Shown: in pieces, positions 11,801 to 26,800 of the stretch | Layout of the letters: the number at the start of each line of letters is the position of its first letter | How positions within the stretch are numbered: position 1 is the first letter of the stretch | Assembly: GCA_037179385.1 (NCBI GenBank) | Contig: CM074189.1 | Location: 21,401,020-21,465,019 of the forward strand | Length of the DNA stretch: 64,000 nt | Source of the DNA: Holothuria scabra | Lineage: Eukaryota; Echinodermata; Holothuroidea; Aspidochirotida; Holothuriidae | Direction: 5' to 3' | The notes under the pieces: model-generated | The model's database searches: none | The model's input: only the letters and a program-made list of their open reading frames with translations | What the model was told of the DNA's origin: nothing | Position numbers and translations under genes: made by a program

Positions 11801-14800
11801 TGAGAAAGTATTTCCTACCTTAATGTGTGTATTCAGTAATTGTTGGACAGCTTTAGGATGATTTCGGGACAAATTTGTGACCCTTTGCCGAACGTTTGGG
11901 AAGGGTGACCTAAACTCGCCCAATGATACTTGGGCCTTTTGACCGACAATTTGACCTAAAACTGGTTTTATGATAACTTGCGAAGTTAGTCTGGTAGGTG
12001 TCATAGTTTTATTGATCGTAATTGGATGTAAACAGAATAAATAAGCCATTCTTTTTTCCACGTGTACATTTACATAAGCGGCTAAAATTTAGAATTGTGT
12101 GACATCATCAGAGCTTAAAATGTCATCGGAGGACTGCTTCCCAACTGTATAAGGCACATGATCATAATACATGTTGATGTAGATATTGCAATGAGATAGA
12201 GAAGTAAGGGACAAATTGGATTAAAGTTTATGATTTGAAAGTTCATAGAAACATGTTTATGCTATGACTGTATATAGAGAGATTGACAATTATAGAACAT
12301 TTTTATAATGTTTACTGAAATAGACAAAATCATAAAAACACCCAAATTTCTTGAAGAATTTTCAAGTATGGAAATTTGATGATTCACACCTGAAATGGTA
12401 ACCACAGAAGCAAGATTGTTTATAGAGCAAGGAAAAGTGATGAAGATAACATCATGTTTACTTGGTGATACTTACCAGCCACATTAGGACCAATAAAGAC
12501 CTCATCATGAGCCCACTGAGGGTTACTGATGAAGTGGTCCCCTGCTAGGATACTGCAAGTAAGTCTGACTTGTGAGCCTTCATAGTATGCAGTGGTAGTC
12601 GGTGTTATGCTCAGGTAACCATCAGCTGGTGAAATGAGATATCAAATACAATCTGATTGTTTAAAGGTTCCTGACAATGTGTAAGAAGCAAGCTGGAAGT
12701 GTAATGATATAAAGTAACCCTGTGCTAGGGAGCCATCATTTATCTATTCAGGAGGAAAAATCCACCACTAGAATCAAAGGGATTCCTCCTACCTGTGGAA
12801 AAGACTCTGATTGATTTACACTTCTTTAAGGGTATCAAACAATGTTTTCTCCCATTATGAAGTACAAACAGGTAAAGGTTGTCTAGTTACTTGGTGCACC
12901 TGAAAGTGATTCAGCCAGCATTCAACCAACTTCATCGCAATCAACTTCATCAGCTGAGCAACTGTTTTAAAGGGTAAATGATTTAAGTGGCAAGTCTTAA
13001 TGCCAAGAGAGAGGAAAGTCAGAGTAACGGAAGAAAAACCAACATACATTGAGCAGGAATTAAACCCATGCACATGTGAAAGAGATGGTAGACAGCAACT
13101 GGTATAGACCACTCCACTTGATGATCCATAAAGCTGTATAGGACTCCATTCAGTTTTATGCACAAATATCATGTGATTTAAATAGCATTACCTTAGAAGT
13201 GCAAATAGATGCTACCTGAGCTCAATAACACTGAGTGAACAGAACCCATTAAGCTTATCAACAGATACATCTACAATGTCATAGCTGCTGGATTATTTAA
13301 GTAACTACGGGTGAGTTTGTCGTCAGGGTAGTCATTTGAAGGTTTCTTCCCCGTTTGCACCTTAGCAAACAACACATACCTTGACTCCGATGTAAGTTTC
13401 ATTTAATGTATAGTACTTTGTAACTTAAAATACTCCCAATTATAAACTTAAACAAAATTCAACAGTTTTACAAAGTCATTTTCTCACCACAACAGATACC
13501 TAGTTCATCCTCATATGTTTACAAGTAAACAAAAGTATATTATGGTTTTTGTCCCTAACCTGGAATGGCACAGTCATGTCCTCTCCATTGGTAAGGGCAC
13601 TGACAAACATTACTGTAACAGACACCACCATTGCGACAAGGGTACGGACATCGTGACTCTGTTGGGGAATGTAATCATATTATTTAATAATTGCAAGGAG
13701 AGATTTATCTTAATAATCACGTCCTATCTCCAACAATATAAATACAGTTTGTTCCTGACCTCTGTAAACACAACTCCATTTAAAAAATATGATGATGCAC
13801 CAAAATTCTAAAGGGGTTTGAGGGGGTACAAATATTTATAACATTCCATCATTTACACATTTGCATCAACAATTAAGCGCAAAAAACTACAAAGTAGTTG
13901 GGAACAACTTAAACATGTACTTCAAATTAAATCAATCATTTTTTTTAATACATGTAAAATATAAATGTACCCACTACACTTTAAACTTACTTTTGAGTTG
14001 TAAATAATGTAGACCTCAGAAATATGACAGTGCGTACCTGATGTTCAGTGAAGCATATGAGCAAGTCCAAAACTAATCTGAGTTAAGCAATATTTCTATT
14101 GCAATAATACTTCCGACTTAAGCCGTATTGTCATAATATTTCAAAGTACTTTAAGAAATGATGTTCTGCATAAAATACTGATGGGCTGAGAAATGACATT
14201 TAAGATTTTTGTTCCCGAGATACAATTTGCTTAAGAACAGAATGTCTCTTTTCCTGGGCATAATTTTTTTCTCTATTCCTAACTTGAGCCTGCTTTCGTT
14301 TTCATGGAAGAGTGCATAGGAACCCTGCACATTTATCTGACCTCACATGATTACCAGGGATGAGCCTGGTCTAATAAAAAAATCACTGAACATTGCTGGG
14401 CATACATGACTGACGCCGAAGGCGTCAGTCAGAGCGCGAAGCGTGCCGCTTTAACGGGTGGGGTCCAGGGGCTAAGCCCCGGTGGGGGTCCAGGGGGCGA
14501 AGCCCCCGGAAGCTCTGAGAAAATAGAGTATTCAAGACATCATTAGGAGGCCTATTTTAATCAGTACATTGGTAAAATAAAACACTCCAAGAAAAGTTTT
14601 CAGTCAAAATAGGCCTAGGCATAGGCTAGGCCTAGCCTAAGCTATGCCTAACGTTAGGCTAGACCCTAAGTAGGCCCAGCCTACACTGAAGCATGTCAAG
14701 TTGAACAGTTCTTCAATCGCTGTAAAACTTGTCTCAGTGGTGAAGATATCCATCAATCCTGATTAGAAAACCTTGCGATAGCTGTAACGTTAAGTTGTAA

Positions 14801-17800
14801 CAACTAACGTTACGATGTTGTATAACGTTAGACCTAGGCTAGGCCTATGCTGTTTCAAAGTTGCTCATCTTGCGAATGAAATTGCCGGAATGGCTCACAA
14901 TTGCACCACATTAATTCACTTCAGACTATCACTTTTCGATATCTAAAGAAGTTCTTTCTCTATCCAAGACCAATATTCCATTTATATTAAAAACTGTTAC
15001 ATCAACTTTATAAGCGGCCGACTCATTTTCCGATCGATCACAGCACAGGTTACTGCATCATGCACGATACTGCTACAGTCAACTGCTGATGATCGTGACA
15101 ACTTACACATGCACAGATTTACGTACTGAACTTACGTACGTGCGCATGGTGCATGATAAACGTGATTCACTTTGACTGGGAGTATTACAATTCCCTGCAG
15201 GCAGGATAAGCAATGATGGAGCTTCCAGCGCTAACGTCAGTAATAGTCCGGGGAGTTACAGTACAAGAGCGACGACCCACTGAAAAATAATGCTGTCAGA
15301 AAACCACGGAAATTGGGAAAGGTAAATCACGGAGGCAGGAAAAAAATCACAGAAATCCGCGAATTCACTGAAAAAGCTCATCCCTGGATTACTAACTGCA
15401 AGCCAATGTTACCAGGAGGCCTCCATCTGCTTTATAGTTTGGGAGGGGGACAAAAATTTTCCAACAGCCAGTAAAACCCGGTATGGTGACCTGGACCAGA
15501 CTTGTCTTTAAGCTATCCACCCATACAAACATGAGTGTACACACGAACACACACACACACAGGACATACCCACATTCAATGCCTTACGGGGTACACAGAA
15601 CTGTACCCTGTAAAGAAATGGTCGGAATTCCCCTTTAGCCGTTTAAGTCACGTGGCACGTGAATGCCGCGAGCAAGGGTGGGCTCTTGCATATCACGTGA
15701 CAGAGCTCATTGCAGTGTCCAAATTTTCGGGTAGCTACGCCAGTTACGAGCTCCGCGTGAGAGAGGAAAGACGTGCCAGGCTTCAGTTCTTGTGAGCAGC
15801 TTGTACCCGGCAAGGTATCATTTACAGGCTCACATTGACAGGCAAATAAGACATATGATATGTCCCTCCCAACATTTTTATTGGACAATTGCCCCCTGAC
15901 CCTTCTCCCCTGGATCAATGCCCCTAAATGTTACTCACGTATGACTGGCAAACTCACCTTCACCCTTCACAATGATGGAAGTGGTTTCACTAGCTGGTCC
16001 AACTTGACACATATAGTTACCAGAATGGGTTAGTTGAGCATTAAATATTACCAGCTCTGTATACTCAGGTGTAAGAACTCTAGTGCCCATCGCTTCTAGC
16101 CCTCTGCCTGTTGAAAGAAATTTCAATTTGGAAAAGTAATAGATAACATTGCAGAACATAAAACACCACTACTTGAGTGACTTGGGTGGGTCCAATGATA
16201 ACACAGTTCTTTGGCTTTCATTAACAGGTGATTTTCAAGTGCCAAGGGTAGAATCACATGGGAGGGTTTAGCTTTTTTCCCATTTTTTTTAGGCATCTCA
16301 TGTTCCCTTATTTGCCATACATCATGGGCATTAGAATATTAAAAAAATATCCTTGTAAGCACAACTTTATCAAAGGTACAGGATTTCTGATAAAATGTGG
16401 AATGAGGGAGTTTTGAACCTTTAATGACAGAGTAAGTTTTCCAGGCTATATTTTGGAACTTATCCCTTCATTTAAATTTCCCATGAAATCATGAATGTTG
16501 TCTCAATGGTGATGATACAAATTGAACAAAGCACACAGTTATTTCTCTCTTTCTGCAGAGTTAAGTTTTAGCAAATTTTGACTCAGGTAGCCATTCCCAT
16601 TGTAGATGGCAGCAGTGACCATCCTTTTTTGCAATTCTGGAGAAACCATGACAGAAAGTACAGTATACTAGGTCAATATTATCCTTCCAATCACTTAGAC
16701 ACATCCCCCACCCCCAACCCTTTTTAAACCCATTGCCCAGAGGTAATTATATGAAAGTTAAATCAAGCAATAAAAAAAATTTTCCCCCTAAGTTTAAAGT
16801 ACCTGCTTGGATTTCATTTCCGTTGTTGTCTATCCACACGGGCGGTCCATATTCACTGGACCTAGAAGCTTCACAAGCCAGTATGATGCGGTCACCTGTT
16901 TCATAAAACTCTTGCTCTCCCACTCGATAAATCTCAACATATAGAGCTGCATGATTACAGAAATAACACATAATCGAGTTAGATAGTTAGATGAGATTTA
17001 ATGATACACCAAAATGTATACATAGTGTCGGCCAACTTGACAAAAAGTTTAAATTTTTTTATTAAAGTTCAAGTTCAAACTTATGTTCCCTTTAGCCACC
17101 TCTTACGACCGGCAGAAATTAGACCGGCAAAAATTAGCGAGGACATATTCTACAACCCCCAGTCCACAGGAGACACCTAATTACAAATGCAAAAATTACA
17201 GCCAGTCAATTGCCACTGGGCTCAAACTACAATTTTACCCTGGGTCTGCCAAAAGTCCCAATTGCCACAGGTCTCTAATTGGCATCGAATTAAAAAAATG
17301 TGGAGTAGCTCATATTATACAGTGTGCACTGTGAGAGCTTAATTACAAGTTAGGGTCTTTCAAGCTCACCAGGATATGCTCTAAAACTATTAACTACTTG
17401 TGTCTAAAAGTAAGTCTGTTGGGAGAATTGGAACCCTCTTGTGTAATGAATACCTACCTTTAAATATGATCTATTTTGGGATCCAGTCTAGTTAATTACT
17501 TTCTAGCAGCTTTAACTTTGCACTATCAAGAATTGGAGAATCACCACAATTACTTCAGAATCCAACCTGATAGAAAACACAATGTAGGGAACCCCTGCAC
17601 ACTTCGCTGTGCAACAAAGATTGTACTACACTTGGGACACAGTTCTTGGCAACAGAATCTTCCCATGTGTGACTTAAAAATTGACTTCCAATCCAAATAA
17701 ACACAACCTACAACATATATGGTGCTTCACAACTTGGTGTATAATCAAATTACTCTTTCTTTTAGGAAATTCCTCTAAACAAATGATTAAAGGAGGAAAT

Positions 17801-20800
17801 GAAGACTCATCCTGATTTTGAAAATTCATCCCAATTTGGAGGGGGGTGATCTTATTCAATTCTGAGTAAAAGCAGTTGCCCTGCAAAAAATTACAAGTAG
17901 GTATTACTTTAATAATGACATGCTATTTTGTTTTGTGGGATTACCGTTTGTGTGAGGAAATGAGCCCATACAGTCATTAGGGTATCTTCATGTATGGAAG
18001 GTATTTGATAAACAAAACCCTCACCTTGCTCTTGGCAATAGTCACCAGTGTACTCCACTGTACACTCACAGGTACCTAGAACACAACTGCCTCCATTTTG
18101 ACATGGCTGATCACACTCAACCTCATCTACGGAAACAACAACAAATAAAAAATAAATAAAAAAAAGAGGGAAAGAGAAAAAGAAAATTACAAAATCTTTA
18201 CATCAGGAGAAGACCACAACAATGAAAAAAGGCATAGTACTGCCAGGAATTTTATTTCAGAGAGACTTATTTATATCCTGATATCTTACATAAAAAGTTT
18301 TACTAAATAGGAGTGTACTTCTTTGAATATAAATTTCTCATGTCCACCAAGCAGCAACTTTTGTTACTAAACAACTTACTCTGGTGACTAATAAAGTAGA
18401 AACAACAAGACTGTTAACTGCATGGACATGTTAAACCTTTTGACATGGTCAGCACAGTCCTGTCACAAACTAACCATTCATGAAATGAATATACTAACAG
18501 ACTAGACGGGCAAATAAGTCTGCTATACAGACACTTAATAGAGCCCACGGAAATAAGGAATTTTGCGGGTGAAAAGACTAGTAATATATTTAGTGATTTT
18601 GATGAAATAATTGCTTTAAGTACGACATTTCTTTTGAAGAAAAAGTATAGCAAAGATCAGCCTGGCGATAGGCAGGCTTACACATTTCAAATGACAAAAT
18701 TCCATGACTTTTCCATGACCTTCAAGTATTTTGGCTGATAATTCCAGGACCTTTAAAGCCAGTCAGATCCAAAGTCTTTTTGTCACAAATAATGTGCCTG
18801 AACAATGAAAATTCCCAAACAACAAGTGAACTTCCTCAAATTTCATGACTTTTCCATGACCTTTTGAAGGATTATTTTCTGTGACTTTCCAGGCCTGGAC
18901 ATTCAAATTTTAGTTTTCCCCAACCTTCCAGGATTCCTGAGGCTTGTATGAACCCTGCTAAGTTATAGCACAGCATAAAGATCAAAATGAATCTCTTAAA
19001 CAAAAGATGGTTACCTTGAATGTCTAACTGCAGGGTTTTATTATGTGGCCCTGCAGTGCAGGAATATGCATCAGCATCCTCTGGTCCTACACCAAGAATT
19101 GTCATAAGAATCTCCGTTTCTGACAGGAATTCTGTGAAGACATGCTCCATGTGACCTAATGGGGTAGAAACAAACAAGTCAAGTAAACCAGCAAACATTA
19201 TCGAGTGGTATACATGCCCTTACCAGTGTTTATGAATGCTCTCAGGTTATAGTTTTCTCAAGTGAGGTTAAGGAAATAGACATGCTATGAAACAACTATA
19301 TGGCCAGACATGTATAAATAGGAATAAGAGGAGCTAATTAGAAGAATAAGCAACAAATCATGATTTCACTACTTCTAGTTTGACACAATCAGACTTTCAA
19401 GGCATGATTCTCTCACCCCAAACAAATCCAATTCTCTTAACCTACCTGCTCAAGCCCCGGCCTCCCACAGTAGTCTAAAATTTATCTTCATCCAGACACA
19501 ATCTCAGTTTATTGCTTCAGAGTGAGTTTACAAGAGCTCAAAAGGTAATCTAACACCCTCATTTAGATGCATGCTATGCAATAGGAGCTAAAAAACTTTG
19601 CAATTTTTTCACTTTCTGTTAATCAAAGAGCTGAGCCAGATGAGAATTTTTGTGAACTACTACAAAAATTTGTAATTTGGGGTGAGAGTTGACTGCCCCT
19701 TACTTATTCAGACAGAGATGAAACTATAAGAGTGATAAAAAGAAAGTCGGGTTAACATACCTTCTCCATAAGGTGGTATGGCTAAGCCATCAGAATCAAC
19801 CCACATCGGTTGGTATGGGCTGTCTGCGTGGACCTCACACAAAACAGTTGTGTTTTTTCCAGCTATAATTGGTGGATCTGGGGTCATTTCTAGAATGTCC
19901 TCAACTGTAAGAGATGAAAGGCATAACATTGTTTATTGAAAGGGAGTTAATTTCACAGGACAATACCTCATATACAAATGCCATTTCAGACTCTATATTG
20001 TAAAATTCTTAATCACGAAGTTTCCGCAACAACGTTGTCCTTATGAGGTCTTGTTACACAAACACAAATGTCAATGCCATTTGTATGTGATTTTCATAAT
20101 AACACGGATAAATCTTTCATTTTTAGAAGGCACCTTTCAGTGTCATAGTCAAAGCAAAACAAACATTTATAATCCAATATTAATAATTCTGCTTCCACTT
20201 AATCTGCATGGCTTTCCTGTAGCAGCCCATTTAAATTCCTCCTCTCTGCATATGTCAAGCACGGCCACTTACAGATTTTGACATAAATTGTGCAGCCATG
20301 CATGTAATGCTTATTTCCTGAGGGCTCTGTCCAGTAACATCTATTTCCTGCCAGAAGTTTAAATCTCTCCTTAGCTGATTATCTTCCTCCAGAAAAGTTC
20401 TATATATACAAAAAGCATTGCTTGTTTACACAACCCTGATAAACATATCTGCATTATGTGCTGGGGATACTATCTCTAGAATAAACAATCTGCTAAAAAC
20501 CCGACCTAAAGCCCACATATTGGGTTTTTAGAAGTGTGTGTTTCTGTAAGGGGCCTTGTCATGGTATGAGTGCACTACTAACGATCTTTGATCTGCATGA
20601 TCCTGCAAAGGGACCCATATTGACAGCCTCATTGATGATAACCATCCATTTCTTCAACTTGGTATAAATTCATCCCATTGCTCTAATTCTAACCTGGAAG
20701 AAATGCTTGAATGATTTCAATGTTGATGTTGACCTACTCTTTCCCATATTGACATTTTCTTTTGCTAAATATCAGTTGATTGACACTCTGTTACCATGTT

Positions 20801-23800
20801 AAAGGGTATGTAAGCCTAATCATTGTAATTATTATTAAAGTTTGTCCAACTTTATATTGCTAAGTGAATTACCATTCATTCACTTTAACTCATAGCATAC
20901 AGTGCAACACATGTGCCATTGTCTTTTATACTTAACCATCATCTTGTTTTGACTTCATCGTGATACCTATATGGGGTCTGGGTAATATTCTATCTCATCA
21001 CATGCCTTGCAATCCGGAACTACCTGTTGTGTTGTTTGACGCCGAGACTATCACATCTTCTTTTGTGCTCCAGTCATGTCCAAGCCGTTGCTACACTTTT
21101 GCTCTTTGTACACTGTACTACTAGGCTTTTCTGTGTGAAAAGGTTTAAGTGAGCTTGCCACTCCTCTATATGGGGTCTGGGTAATATTATAGTACGAGTC
21201 ATACCTGGATGTTCACATTGTTCACCAAAGAATTCTTCAGAACACTGACAGCTACCCTCAGAACATGTCCCTTCATTTTGACAAGATAGTGAACAATCTT
21301 TAACTGTAAAATAAATAAACAGAATAATGCAAAACATAAACAGAAGAACTCTGGAGACTCTTTGAAATATTTGAATTTGTATTTGAGAAGGACATCACAT
21401 TCATGTTACTTGCATATTATATGAAGGTTGACTGTACGAATAAAATTTGAATACTAATAATGAAGAATAAAAGGGGATAAAAAAAAGAAAGATTATTAAA
21501 AAAACATGCAAGAATACCATTACTATTAGACTATCTTTTGAAAACATCTCATTGTAAAATGTACATGCTCAGTACTCTCTGCCATGATTAGTTCAATTCC
21601 ATGACATCGAAGTATAGACCTATGGGACAAAGGGTCTGCAGTGTGGCCCAACTTTGCTATGCTAAGCTACTCTATGACCCCTTTCTTTAGTGACTTTTGG
21701 AGTAAAATAAGTTTTTATAGCTGGTCCAATAATCTGAGCTGAAATACCAAACTTATGATGCATTGCAAAGTCACCATGACAATGTGAATTAGGTTATGCT
21801 CACATTTAGTTTTTCTGTCTATCCAAACCCCTGTCTGTCTAACCCCCTGCCAAACTTTATAAGCAAGGTGAAGAATCATGGCAGATGGTGCCTAATCAGT
21901 GTTTATACTAAGCTTCTCTAACATGCTTTTGAAGCAACAGCTTGTCAATTTGATGCATTGATGTTTAAGGGAAAAAAAGGAAAAATGAGTGATTTTATTT
22001 TTCCTCACATTTGATGTGTGTGCAGTTCCACACAACTGAACTTTGCAGTGAGTCAAATTTTCTCATACTGTGTGTATTGACCCAATGTATAACTTCTGAG
22101 AAGAAATAGTATTCCTGATAGAACTGCTAGCCAAGCAGTGCCCATAGAGTCTTCTTTTCCGGTTGTAAGGCACTGGACTGATATTCTACTTCTGTTGCTT
22201 AGGAACATGGAGCATCATCTACGTACAACTGCAGAAGGTTCCATTTTGAAAGTCTTTGGTATAAGTGGGTCTGGGAATCAAACCTAGTTGACATGATCAA
22301 TGCATGGAGTATAACCTCGCACAGGCTGGTAGAGGAATAGCTTGTTATACACATGAAAGAGCAAGTATTATAGCTAGTATCAATCTGAACCATGCCATTA
22401 ATAACATTACACTGTAATGTAAGAAAGCAAGAAATTGATATTGGCATTACCTCTTACAGTTGGGTAAAGACTTACAGGCAGATATTCCTCACACTTTTAA
22501 GTTCAAAACAACCAATAAGCTGAATTTTCTTGCCAGAACTATTCCTTCATTTTCAAGGACGGAACAACTTTCCAGGCCATATACTACAACTTCTAGTGAA
22601 GTCACAATTCAAGTTTATTGCTCTAATTGTAAGAACATAGCCTGGTGCGCAAACGAGTTCCTCATGTGCAATAAGAACACTCTCAGTGAATGCAATGTAA
22701 TATGAGTTACTCTACATCTTTTGACATTGATGTCAATCAAAGATAAGACTCAACTGTAAATTTTGCTAGCCCCTAGCAAAATGCAGTTTGATGTGACAAA
22801 GTGACTGTCTTTAATATTACCTTATTAAAAACTTACTTTTTGTTTCACATGCTTTTCCTGTCCATGGTAACAAGCAGTCGCACACACCATTGTTACATTG
22901 TCCACCATTTAAACAGTTAGGTTCACAAACTATACCTGAAAATAATAACAACATAATTAAAGAGAATGACCAACTATATGGCAGCAGAAATTACTACAGG
23001 TAAATATCTGGCTTAAGCCCAAGTCACACTACAGCGATATCGGATCATATTACCATTCGATTTTTTTGAGTTTACTTTAAAATCTCCTCCATCCACTATC
23101 GGAAATAACCAAAAATTTGCCATCCTTTGTAACTATATGGTCAGTATGAGAGGAACATGGAAATAAAATATAAACTATTTATTTTTGTGACGTCACATTA
23201 ACAAGCAGCTTTTATCAGACTACCGATAAAAGCTGTCAGCAGATTGGATAGCATGGAATAATTATTTCGTTCTCAATTTTCCTAATCTTGCGATACTAAT
23301 CATTTATTTACCCAGGTTGGCAAATTTTGTCTCCTTTCGACCAAAGATGGAGGAGGTTTTTGAAGTAAAACTCACAAAAATCAGAGCAAAGTCCAGTTTC
23401 GCATAGCTGAAATGTGACCTGGGCTTTAGATTCTGAAACCCGGTGTCTTTTCTTGTCAACCACCACACTTAATCCTTTATATATGTATATATATATATTT
23501 CACTAATTCGGCACTTAGGGGGAAAGTTGTTGTTGAAAAGTCGACCTTAAGGGGAAAAATTTTGGGGGGCGAAATATAAGTTTCGCCGTGACGTTTCTAC
23601 ACACTTTTTCTACAGGAATATGTAAACGGACAAGGGCTCCCCCCTAGATTTACAAAGTAGATATAATTACTTCAAAGTTGTCAAATTTACGGACACCTAG
23701 CTGTTAACACGAACGGATGGCTGGCCATTGAAAAAACCTTGTTTATATGTTCAGACGTTAGGGCGAATTCTTCATCTTATGTATTTAATTGTTATTTTTT

Positions 23801-26800
23801 CGCCCTGAGTACGCGCAGATTTAACAATTTCCCCCTAAGGTGGGAATTAGTGTTATATATATATAACCGTAATTCCCACCTTAGGGGGAAATTGTTAAAT
23901 CTGCGTGTACACAGGGCGAAAAAATAACAATTAAATACATAAGATGAAGAATTCGTCGTAACGTCTGAACATATAAACGTTTTTTCAATGGCCAGCCATC
24001 CGTTCGTGTTAACAGCTAGGTGTCCGTAAATTTGACAACTTTGAAGTAATTATATCTACATTGTAAATCTAGGGGGGCGCCCTTGTCCGTTTACATATTC
24101 CTGTAGAAAAAGTGTGTAGAAACGTTACGGCGAAACTTATATTTCGCCCCCCAAAATTTTTCCCCTTAAGGTCGACTTTTCAACAACAACTTTCCCCCTT
24201 AGTGCCGAATTAGTGAAATACTGTAATAGTTTAAAGTAATTAATAATGACAACCAGGTAATGGTAAAGTGCTCAACCCTGTGAAGGGAGCTGTAATATTG
24301 AAAAGGTTGCAATAGGTTTTTACAACATGGCATTACAGAACTGTTTCGTAAGGACCAATAATGTAGGTCCTCACTCCTCAGAAGCCTGAAGTAGAATGAT
24401 GTCAATAACGTTGAATATGTATGTGTTCGCTGCTTTTGAATGTGTCCGTTTTAAAGCACGTGTTCGTTCCGTGTTTGTTGTGAACAGGCAAGAACGGTGT
24501 ACAGCCAGCCACAATACATTACCTATTAGAATAATTACACAGCAGATGTTTGTTCCTGTGTCTGCAAGAGCTTATCAGTTCATTTCTTTTATTTAGAGTT
24601 GCTAAGGAAGGTTTGAGTATAATGAAGAACTTTTCTTCCAGACAGAGATTACAAGTGTTAGATGATGTAGAGTATGCTCGAGCTTTGTTCATGAGTTTCC
24701 ATTTTATGGAGTGTCCTATTTGAATCCTTTAGTTTCCAGATGTATTCACTGAGTGCAGTTGCGTTTCTTTTGTCTTTGTGTTTGAAGCTAGACTTGTGGG
24801 CTGTGTATCTTGTTTTGAATGTGTTCTCTGTTAGACCATTGTATGTTTCTTTGTTGTGGTTGTCGTGGCGTGTTACAGTTGCTTGGTTACCAATGTTGTT
24901 CGTGAGGCAGTTGCCTTCCAATGGGCACTCGCTTTGCTTTCTGCAATTGCAGTTGCTTCGAGTTGCTGGTTGTGCTTCGGTATTTGAGCCCTTGCCCCTC
25001 CCCTCCTGGCCTCACCAACTCAAACTTTTATTGCTTTTAGTTATGCTACTGCCATGGATGTAAAGCAGTATGATTTGAATCTATGCACTGAATAACAAAA
25101 GTAACACCTTTACATAAAATATAAGAAATTTACAGAATGACTTTCAATTTAATTATGCCATATAAAAGTAATGTATGAATACAATAAACTTCATTGAGTA
25201 TAAAATATGAAACAAGAATAGCTTTCTATGAAAATAAGTTTTATCTCTCTCACCTGAGTTGCCTGTTGTTTCTATCGTTAGCTCAGAGGTCTCCTTGCCG
25301 ACCTTACAAGTATATGTACCACCCTCTTCTTGAGTGAGCTTCGTAATCACCAAACGGCTCTCACCCTGATCTGTGATCTCAGTGTAGACATTCGTGTCAT
25401 TCTGATCTGCAACATAAATAAATGACATACAGTTCCACATACCAATAGATATAAACGGATTGAATTTCGCAAAAATTCCGGCATACAAAGGCCTTTTCTG
25501 GGGTTTAAAGTCATGGGGTTTGATAAAAGTGGCTGGCTATCCAGTGACTAAATTTATCATTTACATATACAATCAAAGTTATCATTAAAACTTCCTCCGA
25601 AAATATATAAGGATGGATTTTCACTTTACTGGCTTTTTAATAGTTTCATTCAAACTTATGACTACTAATGTAATGTTAAGAAAAGCTTCATTTTGCGTGT
25701 TGCAATGAAAATATTCAGTTTGACTGCCTTAAGTCGATGCAACTTGTGTTCGATGAAGAGTATTCTCACGTCAAAATGAACAGATTTGAACAGTCACAAC
25801 AAGTTACATTTTAATGCAACTGCCTAACTCAAGTTTATAAGTTAGATGAGATTTAAGGACATGCCAACATGAGTGTGTTACGTAGGGTCAACTACTAAAA
25901 AAGTAAAGTTTAAATACTGTTTTAAATATGGTTCAAGTTTTGCTTCAAATATGTTGCAAGTCCTGACCTTTCAGCCCCTCTTACAACAGACAGGAAATAC
26001 AGTGGCACATTCTCCAACCCCCAGTCCACAGAGGGTGGGGTTAATGCATACACAAACAAACACTAAGCAAATTACTAAAACACAGTTGCTTGTCTTCAAC
26101 ACTTACCACCTTGTGAAAAAAGGGGGTAAGGGGAACCCTTTAAAACACCTTGATATCTACTTCTCTATAACTGAATGAATTATCACATTAAATTGGCAGT
26201 TCTTCTAACCTTGATTTCTTGGAGGGACCATTTCTCCATCCGGTCCTATCCACATGGGGAAGTCTTCTGTGTTGCTATACCGAGATGCACACAGGAATTC
26301 CAAGGGAGTTCCTGGTGGGAAAGTCTTTACTGTGGATTCATTTACTTGTTTAGCTGTAAATTCAAGAGGTTTAAAGAGTAAAGTCATTCTCGTTGAGAAA
26401 ATCATGCCATAGGATAAAGGGCTGGGTAGACAGAGTAACAGACCATTATTTCAGTTTAATTGCAGGCTAATGTTGGGAATATCAACATACAAACAATGAA
26501 CAATTTATGAAACAATTTGGTGAGTTGAAAGATTACCAAGACATTGTTTCTTTTAAATGAGACTAAGCTGAGTATGTTAAAGTTTGTAACAAATGTATTA
26601 ATTCACATTATCACACCATGAAAAACATGATTAATTTCTTTGATCTAACATATAGCTTGTCTTAAGCGCCAGGTCTTGGTCATTTTATCTTTATTGGATA
26701 TGGGCCTACCGCAATGGGCAATTCTAGACTTACAAATCATGGATAAGAAGCGGTCACGTGTTAGTTCCCAGTAACCCATGGCATGTGACTAACAATCCTC

